Assembly (NCBI GenBank): GCA_016630955.3
Contig: CM049989.1
Coordinates: forward strand, 1,302,001-1,366,000
Length of the DNA: 64,000 bases
From: Didymella arachidicola
Taxonomy: Eukaryota; Ascomycota; Dothideomycetes; Pleosporales; Didymellaceae
Reading direction: 5' to 3'
Of the stretch, positions 11,000 to 21,300 are shown piece by piece. Position 1 is the first letter of the stretch, and every line of letters begins with the position of its first letter. Position numbers and translations under genes: made by a program. The notes below the pieces were generated by a model that searched no databases, was not told where the DNA came from, and saw only the letters and a program-made list of their open reading frames with translations.

Positions 11000-12652
11000 T
11001 TAAGTAGTAGCTATAGGCTCTTTCTTACACGTACGTGAGTTATGACCACGCTCTCTACACCTCTTGCAGCGCGCAAGAGACTGACGACTAACGCCTGATT
11101 GCTCTCCTCTCTGACGCTCCTCACAGGCAATCTGCTGCTTAGCCTTACGTTGGGTGAGTATATCCTCTCCAGCTCCCTGTGTTAACACTCCTTGATGTTG
11201 TATACGCTTTTTCTTGCGTTGTTTACGCTCAGACGCTGCCTTATTAGCCTTCTTAAGGCTGGTAATCCGATCGCGCACTAGCTCAGCAGACAGCATCATC
11301 ATCTCTGCCCCCTTCTTGAGCTGGTCAATTGCTTCAATAATTGAGGCTGGCGACGAGCTCTTGTGCTTGCGTACACGCTCACGTATAAGTGTTGACTGAG
11401 CTTCAAGCTCACGTATGTTGCTTGGTGTACGAGCCTCCCACAGAGTGTTGATCAGAGCTGCTGGTGGAGTCGGCGTACGCAGCTGCACGTCAAGCTTTGA
11501 TAGGACTGCGTCTGGCTGGTGTGGGACAAGACCTGCTCCTTGAAAAGCTGATCGTATATTGGCTGGTGTAAACGATCGATCGTACGCTGCCTTGATAGCT
11601 GGGAGGAACTCAAGCTTGGTGATGTGGTTGATATGGTCGCGGATCAGGCTCTCAATCTCACGGCTGTACGCGCGCTTCAATGGCGAGAAACAGCCAACGT
11701 CAAGAGGCTGGAGAAGGTGAGATGAGTGAGGCGGCATGCAGAGCGTGTAGATGTTGTTCTCCTTGCAGATCTCCTGGAACTTAAGAGAGTGGTGACTCTC
11801 ATGGCCATCAAGGATGGGCAGCCGACGTGCTCCTACTGTACGAGCCTTTGTATGAGCGTTGAAGTGCTCTAGCCACTCTACTCCTAGCTCGTTGGTAGTC
11901 CAGCCGTTGTCGCTGACTGCGATCGCCCAGTCGCGTGGGATTGCTGTGTCTTCATACCAGGCAGAGAGGTGGTACTGGCCAGTTAAGATGATGAACGGTG
12001 GGATAGAACAACCAGCAGCGTTGATGCCAGCAATCAGCGTCGCCCACTCACGATTACCTGGCTGGAGAGCCTTTGGCCGGCCTCTTCTCTCTGACCCCGT
12101 CACGACAAGCTGCGTCGTAATCTTGCCCATCATGAAGCCAGCTTCGTCAAAGTTCCAGACGTCATCATCACAGATGCCGTACTTAGCTTTTGTCTGCTCT
12201 ACAAGCTCAAACCAGCTCTTAATTAGGACTGGATCCTCACACAGAGCTCTCTGCCTATCGTACGCGCGATTGAAACGCGTCGTAAGAGCGTCTGTACGTT
12301 TGACAAAGTTGCGCGCCCATTGAACGCCGACCTGACCAGCCCTGTGCGCAGCCAGCAGTCTATCAGCCATATCGCGTACAGCAGCGTACGTAGGCGCAAA
12401 TCCACGCACGTCAAGGTCAAGTATATAGCTGACTATCACCTCCTCTTCTCGCTCAGTCAGCTTCTTTGAGTTGGGCTGGCAATCGCGTCGGGCAGGCCGG
12501 CCAGCGCGTCGGTGGCGGAGCGTCGCTTCAGGTACGCTGTAGACAGCAGCAGCGCGTCGATTAGCTGCAAATTGACGTTTATTAATAGACAAGATAGCAA
12601 GCTGAATATCTGCTTCATTTGAATGTGGTTGCTTTACGCTACGTTGAGCCAT
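11000..12652 (-). CDS. Pogo/Fot1-type DDE transposase with C-terminal zinc knuckle, 550 aa
   Basis: Order of parts: a psq-type helix-turn-helix (about residues 10-60), a CENP-B-like helix-turn-helix (about 65-140, LTEREEEVIVSYILDLD), then a DDE_1 catalytic domain. Likely catalytic residues are D in VWNFDEAGFMMG, D in LPILDGHESHH and D in LLQPLDVGCFSPLK, so the triad is DDD, as in pogo-like enzymes. The tail is Lys/Arg-rich and ends with a CCHC knuckle, CKRCRERGHNSRTC (C-x2-C-x4-H-x4-C). No stop or frameshift is present, and the length is normal for Fot1 relatives (about 540-560 aa). It lies between perfect TA-flanked inverted repeats, so the element is plausibly autonomous. It cuts and pastes its own DNA at TA sites. 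Confidence 0.92.
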   Translation of the reverse strand: MAQRSVKQPHSNEADIQLAILSINKRQFAANRRAAAVYSVPEATLRHRRAGRPARRDCQPNSKKLTEREEEVIVSYILDLDVRGFAPTYAAVRDMADRLLAAHRAGQVGVQWARNFVKRTDALTTRFNRAYDRQRALCEDPVLIKSWFELVEQTKAKYGICDDDVWNFDEAGFMMGKITTQLVVTGSERRGRPKALQPGNREWATLIAGINAAGCSIPPFIILTGQYHLSAWYEDTAIPRDWAIAVSDNGWTTNELGVEWLEHFNAHTKARTVGARRLPILDGHESHHSLKFQEICKENNIYTLCMPPHSSHLLQPLDVGCFSPLKRAYSREIESLIRDHINHITKLEFLPAIKAAYDRSFTPANIRSAFQGAGLVPHQPDAVLSKLDVQLRTPTPPAALINTLWEARTPSNIRELEAQSTLIRERVRKHKSSSPASIIEAIDQLKKGAEMMMLSAELVRDRITSLKKANKAASERKQRKKKRIQHQGVLTQGAGEDILTQRKAKQQIACEERQRGEQSGVSRQSLARCKRCRERGHNSRTCKKEPIATT

Positions 12653-12668
12653 TGTACGTCGAGATCAA

Positions 12669-12733
12669 AGAGGTGCTCAAGTTTGGTGGGGTGCGTCGCT
12701 CGCTTGTACGCGTCGCTCGCTTGTAAACTACGT
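12669..12733 (-). repeat. Right terminal inverted repeat of the first transposon
   Basis: This is the reverse complement of the left repeat with one mismatch. It carries the same two direct ACAAGCGAGCGACGC copies. Confidence 0.9.
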
Positions 12734-12783
12734 TATGCATAGATCGACGCTTATGCTTTCTAGATGCGGGTTGGCGCCCCCTA

Positions 12784-12824
12784 CCGTGTCCGTGCACCCA
12801 ACGATCGGAGTCGCGCAACGATCG
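12784..12824 (+). repeat. Left terminal inverted repeat of the second transposon
   Basis: The 41-bp repeat matches its partner except for three adjacent bases after GGAGTC. It contains two copies of CAACGATCG. Confidence 0.85.
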
Positions 12825-12944
12825 CTCCGAGCCCTGAGGCCTACTACAAAAATGAAGCTGCAGGGCGACGTACGATGGCTATTATCACGAGATATCTTGG
12901 TGGAGTATTCTATAGGCCTATGCGAGCAATTGTCTTTGTACAAT

Positions 12945-14830
12945 CTATCTATATAATGTGGCGGTGCGGCCGCTGCGGGTTGTGTGAGTGCGTGCAGGCG
13001 GAGGAGGCGTCGCAGGCTTCGGGCGACTACGAGCACCTACACCACAACGCGCAGGCTTCTGTTTAATTGCAGAAGCTTTTGAGGTTGTAGACTTGCCTCT
13101 TTGGGGCTGTTGTAAGGCTTTTGCAGAGTCGCGAGCCTGTTTGGCAGCAGCTCTAGCAGCTTTCCGGGCATTGATAGCTTGACGCTCCTCTGCCTTGGCC
13201 TGCGCGCGCGCTTCCTTCTCCCTCACCCGCTGCGCACGCTTCTCTTCTTCGATCTTCTCCTTATATAGCTTATTGGCAGCTGCTAGCTCCTTCATCTCTG
13301 CCTTTCTTAGCTCTTCCTCCTCCTTCTCTTGCTCAGTAACTGCCATGCGGACCCGCGCCTCTCGAATAGATCGAGGTGACCACACCATCGCTCCGCCGTG
13401 ATACTCCTGGTGCTGTTGCAAGTCTAATTGCCTACTAGGTTGCTTTTGACGCTTCTGTTTTAGGTATAGCTTCTGTCGCAAGCCATCCAGTTCGCTGTGA
13501 AGGAGCTCTACCTGGGTTGACAGGTGGTGGATAGTTTGGCCAAGCTTCCGCGCACCTACACTGCGAGGATCCTTCACCTCTTCACGCAATGTAGTGCAAG
13601 CTCTAAGCCAATCCTCTGCAGAATAAGCTGTGGAGCCAGAGGAGACTGAGCCTGAGTCTTCAGGTGTAGTGTGGCCAAACCTGTTAAGTATAACGTCGGG
13701 GTTTATTGGGCTTATCCCTGTGGCAGTGAAGGAGTTTTGTATAAGCTTTTCTGTGAACGTGTTCATCCAGGCAGGCCAGAATAGGCTGAAGAAGTCACCT
13801 TTCGTCAACGGAGATAGGCCTTGAGACTTCTGGAGGTAGTCGTCGAGCTCAGAGGCGTAGGCAGAAGAGAGAGGCTTGAAGCAGACTACGTCCAGCGGCT
13901 GCAGCGTCTGAGTACTGTGAGGTGGCAACACAGCGAGTATAATCCGACTCTGATCGCAGTAGTTGATAAAGTCCTGCGTCAGGTGACTCCCGTGGCCATC
14001 TACTATTAGAAGCCTGTAACTCCGGCGCGCCTTTGCCTTAGTATAGCGGTCAAACATCTGCTCAAGCCACGCTAATCCAATATCATTGTTCGTCCAGCCT
14101 GTAGGCGAAGAAGCCACGTGAATTTGGTGTGTTCCTGCCTCAATATCGGCCACCCAATGACTCTGGATTGTGGAGTTTTTTGACGCGAAGATGATGCCTG
14201 GGGGTAGAGCTGTACATCCGCGCAGACTGCTGCTAATAAGCTCACCCACTCACGTGAGCCATCTTGACGAGCCTTTCTAACCTCCTTCTTCTCATATTGA
14301 CGCCTACTGAAGATGCGTTTTGACCTTCCTAGCACCCCAATCGCGAAGCCCTTCTCATCCATATTGTACGTGTGCCGTGGCTCAATTGAGTAGTCAAGAA
14401 TCTTCTGCTGTAACAAGTCAAAGTAGAGCTTATACTTGTACCCAGACTCAGCGTTGTGGCGATTGGAGTCCATGGCTGTTGTCCATTGAGGTGTAACGCG
14501 GTCGCGATGACGGTGCAGGAAGCGCGTAACCCAACTCTCAGAGCAAGGATTCTGGGCTACTTTGGACGCAAAATTTTGTACCATAACTCTTGTAGGTGGT
14601 AAGCGACGCGCAGAGAGTAGTTCTATATACTGCACAAGGTCTTCTTCTTGTTGTAGAGTGAGCTTGTGTTGGTGTTCGTTAGCAACGCGTCGAGGGACCT
14701 GCACACCGCGGTGCGCGCGCGATAGAGTATTACGATCAACACCGTGCTTAAGCGCAATTTTGGTATAGACAAGTTTCTCGCCTGGATTCAATTTACGAAT
14801 CTCTGCAAGCGCATCATTAATTCCTGGCAT
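12945..14830 (-). pseudogene. Pogo-type transposase with a single-base frameshift, about 628 aa
   Basis: The frame opens at ATG 14830 (MPGINDALAEIRKL) with helix-turn-helix regions. It continues through the first catalytic Asp (YNMDEKGFAIG), then shifts frame at about 14214-14218, where one base of a GATGGTACA-like sequence appears to be lost (now GATGTACA). The second frame continues with PPGIIFASKNS, the second Asp (LLIVDGHGSHL) and the third (TLQPLDVVCFKPL). A long Glu/Lys/Arg coiled coil and a basic tail end at TAG 12945. The catalytic DDD triad is otherwise intact and I see no other break. The copy is either recently dead or the site of an assembly error. It could still be mobilised in trans by a related transposase. 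Confidence 0.85.
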
Positions 14831-14877
14831 GGTGGTTGAGCTGTTACGCGTTGAAATTTGGTATAGATGTTGTGCAC

Positions 14878-14918
14878 CGATCGTTGGTTGACTCCGATCG
14901 TTGGGTGCACGGACACGG
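14878..14918 (-). repeat. Right terminal inverted repeat of the second transposon
   Basis: This is the reverse-complement partner of the left repeat, with the same paired CAACGATCG motifs. Confidence 0.85.
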
Positions 14919-15301
14919 TAGTCAAGCCACGCCTTTCCTAGCATGGTAGTGGAACTGCGTGCTTTATAAACATTCACGAGCCGGAACACCGTTTGCCTTA
15001 CGCCTTGCAGTACTAGGCTCAAATACTGTTCTCTCGGGCCGCTTCTGCTTGTTGTCCATTGCTCATCAAGATCAGTGAGGGAGTGGGGCACTGCGTTATC
15101 CCGTTGGACCCTGGTTTCGCTTTTTCGGCAGGCGCAAACGCGTGTGGAAGGCGCGACGCGTGTGACCAGCCGCACGACAAACGTTCGCACCTGGCTGGTT
15201 GCAATGACATCCAACTTCGCCTTGGTATCAACTATGCGAATTGACTATCGTTACTGACTCTGAGCTGTTTACAATGCTATTGAGCAGCAATTGCATCTAT
15301 A
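14919..15301. other. Spacer between the second transposon and the DNMT5-like gene
   Basis: There is no coding pattern of its own and no repeat of the neighbouring elements. It should include the former promoter of the DNMT5-like gene. Confidence 0.4.
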
Positions 15302-18300
15302 ATGGAGCTCGATTCAATTCAAGCATCTTTGCGGCGCTCATCCCGCAAGAGAGCTTGTCCCACAAGCCTGTAGAGTCCCGAAGCAGCTGATGATGAGGCA
15401 CCAGACACGGCGCGTGGGCCCGTCCCACGAAAATACAGGGCTGTGGGACACTCGAATACTGGCACCCCGTTGAGAGAGTCAGCCACGAGGGCCGCAGCAC
15501 GACCAAGAGGTAGTCCAACGCGTGCAACGGGTAAGTTCGTTTTTCACAACTGATCACCGACACTGACTTACTATACAGCGACTTCTGCTGCTTCTCCAGC
15601 TGTGCAAACACCCGCCACCACAGGTAGCTGGTCCCACGAGGATCCTGTACCGGCCGACTGCTGTTTTTTGTGCCGCTGCCGCGGGAGCAATTACGCCTAC
15701 ACATGCAATTACGAAGACGATTCCGGCAATTGCAAGAGGTGCATAAAGGAAAACCACAGATGTCGACAGGCCACTGCAGATGAGATTGCCAAGAGTGAGG
15801 CCCGATGCCCTCAGTGCAAGAAAAGAGGACTGGGTAACTGTTGGTACGAGGCCGGAAAGTCCTCCTGTGAGCCGTGCATCAAGTGGAACAAGACCTGCGG
15901 CGCTCCGACAAAGCGCATATTCAACGCAAATACCCGGTCTTTCATGGGTCTGCCCACGCCAGAGCCTGAGCAGAGTAGACTGATCACGAACGCCGAAGAG
16001 ACGGCAGGGGAGAGCTTACGCTCTGAATCAGCTGCCAGTGGCTCTCGCGCTGTCGTTGCACTCACAGCTTCAAGTGCGACCGTATCGTCTCGCGCACACA
16101 GAAGTACCAGACAGAGCATGCCAACGGCAGCAGTTCCGCCTGAAAGCGACAAGGAAGGAACAACCGCGATGACACGAGAACCCGATCTTCCGAATGGATC
16201 GGGAGAAGCTTTCAAAGACACCACCTCGCGCGAGACTCGTTCAAGTACTGGCTCCGGTAAGAAGGCGGCAGAGCATGGCGCGACACTGCTCAACAGTACT
16301 CTCGTATGTGGATCGAGAAAAGCCTCTGTAAAAGTTAGGGCTTTAGCTTTAACCCTCAGGATACAAGAAGCGACTCCAGACGACTCTCCCTTAAAAGATG
16401 CGCAACCCATCGGCACCGACGTCGACATGGCTGACGATGAGTCGGCCGCTCTACAGCTGATCACAGAGAACACGAACGTGGTAACGTCGCCCGACTTTGC
16501 TGATATTTCGGTTCGTGATGGTGTGGACGCCGCGCAGGCATCAATGTCTGACAGTGACGATGACATCCAATCTTCGAGTACCTCGCGACATCTGGCCTTA
16601 GGAGCAGAACCACTCAAATCACGCTTTCGCGTCGGCCGTAATAGGCCGTCCTACGTTGAGCTGGTCCCGAGCGACACATCAGACAACGAACCCGGAGAGG
16701 ATGACGACGGAGTCTGGGATCCCGAAGTCGACGTGGAGAGCATTGCTGATGACGACGAGGAGTTCGAAGACGCCGCTCAAAGTTCGGCGGACGAGGGAGC
16801 CGAGGAGACGGAGACCGAATTTGCTGACGTTGACATCGAGCCGGAGCCAACATCGGTGTCACGACGAAGGTCTCAACCCTCTTCAAAGCAAGATAGAGGC
16901 TTGGACTTGAACCTCCCACCGTTAGACAATATCAGTGAGATCATTGAGGACATGACATCAAGGGCCGTAGAGCTTGGATTGTCCCAAGTTCTCAAGGGGC
17001 TGGGTGATCGCCCTATCAATGTCGCAACGATGTGCTCCGGTACCGAGTCTCCATTCCTCTTCTTACAGATGTTGTCGGAGGCCCTTGATGCGCGCGGCGA
17101 GCCGCCTCTGAGAGTCAAGCACCACTTCAGTGCCGAGATTGACGCGACAAAGCAAGCCTACATTGAACGCAATTTTCATCCTCCCATTCTCTTTATGGAT
17201 GTTCGACAACTAGGTGATGAGGACACCACTACGGCTACCACAGCCTATGGGGCAGAAGAAAAAATCCCTGGCGATCTAGACATCCTCGTCGCTGGTTTCG
17301 TCTGTAAGGATTTGTCACCATTGAATAGCCGGAAGAAGACTGTGGATGATCAGGGCGAAACTGGTGACACCTGAAGGGCCATCTACTTCTATGCCAAGCG
17401 ATTTCAGCCGGCCATCGTTCTGCTTGAGAATGTCAAGAGCGACAAGCGAACGTGGAACGACGTAGTGTCCAGGTGGTCAAAGGTGGGATACGAAGCTGCG
17501 TGGGCCTATTGTGACACCAAGAATTACTACCTCCCCCAGACTCGACAAAGGATGTACATGATCGCGATCAACCGTAAGCTGTATGGCAAAGGGGCGAAAG
17601 AAGCGGTCACTGAGTGGCAAGCCACAATAGAGAAGCTCCAGCGACAATGTAGCTCTCCGTACGAGGCTTTTCTTGTCGATCTGCCAGTTAGTGCAATTGA
17701 CCACTCGACACTATCCTCCGAGCCCGATTGGAGCCTTTGCAAACTGAGATACGATCAGATTCGTTCAGAGCAGAGGCTGGGCAGTCGTCGTCCGATAACA
17801 CAATGGAGCGAGAACGGGACTCTGCAGTAAGTGGTTGTTCTTGACTTTTCACACGTTATGTCTGCGTTCTTGGCATTAAACTGACCACGCCTAGCCCGCC
17901 TGACTATGCCAATCGCAAATAGTACGACTCGCAATCATCGCGTGTCTAAGATGCCATTGATGTTGCACATTTGCTGGCCGCGCAAGACGGCTATGACTCA
18001 ATGTCAAAGATGCAGATCTGGAATGTCAGTCAAAATGTTGACCGCTTCAAAACGGGGATGGGTCTCATGCCTTGCATTACTCCAGGCGGGTGTGACTTCG
18101 CGAATGATCGACAGGATGCTCTGAACGGTAGCGAGACGTTAGTCTTACAGGGCATGCCCCTCAATAAGCTTCACTTCGCAGGCGAGACTCAAAGAGAACG
18201 TCAGGATCTTGCAGGGAACGCGATGTTCACGACCGTCATCGGAGCCTCGCTCATATCCGCCATTCTTCACGGTCACAGGGCGTTCAGGTCAAGCCCACTT

Positions 18301-21300
18301 GTCAGTGCTTCGCACGAGGAGTCTCAGCAAAGACCTGTCCTGCGCAACCGTCTCGTTCGAGCAAGTACGATGAAGGGTCACACTTATTCTCCCACAGACC
18401 CGAAAGACCTCTCGATTGAACATGTGCTGAATGAGGCGTTTCTCACTTCGCGACTGTGCGCCTGTGAGGGTGAGCAGCAAACTTCAGAGTCGGTTATCAA
18501 GGTCTGCTCTGAATGCGGTCACACCGCTTGCTCCGTCTGCGCATCGAATCCGCGGCATAAGTATGTCGATAGCATAGCAAGGGATGACCGAAGGCAGATG
18601 CCCAGTGAGTTCGTGAGATCCCTGAGAGCTCATTTGCCCTCACGCCTGAAACTGCAAAATTTCCCCGCTCTGGAAGACACTGTCTCCAATTCAACAGAGG
18701 AGGACAACCGGAACAACGGTCAGGTCAAGAGGATAGCCGATGCCAAGATCGACTCACGACAATTTACTGTCGGTCGCTTTGTCAGATGCGAGAAGTTGTG
18801 GAGGATAGTATTCGAGTCTGACGACGTAAGGCTTGAGTTGTCTCTCGGAGAGACAGCGCAGTGGGTGTTATTCGTTGACAGTCTTCCCAACTTACCCAGT
18901 AATTCTGAGCTGAGAAAGTCACTCAAGACACCCATCGCACGTGGTGCTGTCAAACAGTCGTTGTTAGACGTTGACTGGGATATCTTTGTTCCTTCTTACC
19001 AGGAACATTCCATACGTCTTCGAGGGTCCACCGAGCGCTCGAAGTCGTGGAGGAACCAACTTGGTCTTCCCGATTTTCAGGCGGAGACTGTCCCTACGAA
19101 TATCCACGTGCGAAGCGACGGCGAAGATACCAGCATGCTTGACGGCGACTACACACATCTGCCTCATTGTGGAACCGCCGAGGCAAGTCTGTACAAGAGT
19201 TCTGCAGAGCCTGCACTCTATCTCTTCCTCGATCCTAACCCTATCGGCGACGCAAGGAATGATTCTTTCGTCTTCAGTCGTGACTGTAGCAGAAAGAGAT
19301 GGGTGGAATCGCGAATGACCGTCGCCCATCTAGATCCAGCATGGCGCCCGTGGCAGATGCAAATCGAAGATGAGGAATACATCGTGGAGACAACGCCATC
19401 AGGAGTGTGGCTCTCAATGCCAATGCAGCTCACGGCTTCACAACTGACTTTGACGGCCCAGGTGCTCCCACCAGGAACCCCTCTTGCCAATCTCCCAGAC
19501 AAGTGCACCGATGCAGTGACTGTGCTCGACGTAGCAGTCTCAGAAAAATTGCCCATTGAGCAGTTTGGACAATTCTCGTGGGCTTTGGAGCAAGTCAAGA
19601 CAGCACCCTCATTTGACGAATGGTAGTCGATTGATATTCACACCCAAAGCAGTTGCCTGTGTTCACCCGCATACACTGAACTGTTGTGGAGTGTGGATGA
19701 TGGTGGCAAGGCGACCTCACACGAAGACCGTAAGGCAGCGGCTACATTTGAACGTGGTGTCAAGTCTCGGTCCCCGATCTTTCACGAACAGTCATCTGTA
19801 ACAGCAGAAGCAGCGCGTATTGGAATTGGTATTAACATCTACTCGCTAGTACACCGTGCGAAAAGACGCCTGATTCGATCCATGGGCCACGCGAGAGATG
19901 TTAAAGGAGCTTGGAGGTTGCTGACCGACCATGCTAATGCAGGACCTACACGTTTCCCGAAGTTCCATTTACGCAGCAATGCAGCCGATGCACCATTCTC
20001 GGGCCAGTTGCGCCTCGAACATGAGCTGCGAGGGGCACAACCTCAAGCTCTGACTTGGATGCGCAATCAAGAGGTTGGCCTTTCGCTAAAGGTCACAGAG
20101 ACCGAAGAGGCCGTCCATGAAGGCCTTGGCTGGAGAGCTGAAGCTCGCACCGAGAGTACAGTTCAGATTCGCGGGGGTGTACTCGCCGACCTGCCCTCTT
20201 TCGGCAAGACTGTCACTACTATTGCGTTGATCCAAAGCGAATTTGAGGAACTCTCACCAGAAGCGATCGTCGAGGACAACCGATCTAAGAGCAAGCAATT
20301 GCCTCAGCTCATCGACACCGCTGCGACACACATAGCTTGCCCTCCACACATTGCCATGCAGTGGCAGACTGAACTAGAGCTCTTTTTGGGCGATGAACAG
20401 TTCGAGGAGTACAGTGTCCGCGTTGTCCGGGATTTTGCGGAATTGAGAAGTCTCAGCATCGACGCTATCAAGCAGAGTCGAGTGATCGTCATATCCTGGA
20501 CAGTCCTCGCGGATGACGATTACATCTCCGAGTTGGCTTGGGTGACAGCCATGCCTGAGCCTGCCAACTCCAGCTGTCGAGCTTTCGATGCCTGGATGGA
20601 CGGCGTGAGTAAGGATCTGCCGTCGCAAGTCCAGTTCCTGCAGTCCATGGCCCTGAACGACTTCGTGCAGGCCACACAAGATCTTCTAGAGATGCGCCTT
20701 GGGCAGCCTGAATTCCAAGCTACTCTGCCATTGAGGCTGCAACACGGAAGCAAATACCAATCGTACGAGACCGTCCGAGTTGCTAATACTCAGAAGAAGA
20801 GCGCCAAGCCCAACCCTTTCGCAAAAAGGAAATCTTCGGGCTCGAATGGCAAATTTGTACCTCTGCTGCACTTGTTCAGATTGAATCGTCTTGTTGTCGA
20901 CGAATATCACTATTTGAACGACTACAAGAAGATGAAGAACATGTTTACCGCAATCAGCGTGAAGAAGGTGGCTGCCTACAAGCGTTGGATCCTCTCGGGA
21001 ACGCCAGCACTTGCGAACTTCACAGACGTCGACGATATCGCATCTTTCCTCGGTGTCAGACTTGGCAGATTTGCCGTGCAATCTACCCAATTGACTCCGT
21101 TGGAAGGTTTCCTTGTCAACGATCAGACGGCTGTAGAGCGCTTCTTGTCCAAGACTGAAACGATGCCGCAAGCATGGCACCGAGCTCGGCACGACCGAGC
21201 GCAAGAGTTTCTAGACCAATTCGTCCGGCAGAATGAGGCTTCACTGGGGCACATTCCGTGTCATGAAGAATTGCGAGCAGTGGATATGGACCTCGCACAC

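Larger units (their letters stand above)
10879..12733 (-). mobile_element. Fot1/pogo-class DNA transposon, apparently intact, 1855 bp
   Basis: The element is bounded by 65-bp terminal inverted repeats and flanked by the dinucleotide TA on both sides (10877-10878 and 12734-12735), the expected Tc1/mariner-superfamily target duplication. It contains one uninterrupted transposase gene on the minus strand. The near-identical repeats and open frame suggest recent insertion. Confidence 0.9.
12784..14918 (-). mobile_element. Second pogo-class DNA transposon, transposase frameshifted, 2135 bp
   Basis: The ends are inverted repeats beginning CCGTGTCCGTGCACCCAACG, flanked by TA (12782-12783 and 14919-14920). 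The family differs from the first element: the repeats and transposase are unlike. Only 50 bases, including both TA duplications, separate the two elements. Confidence 0.85.
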
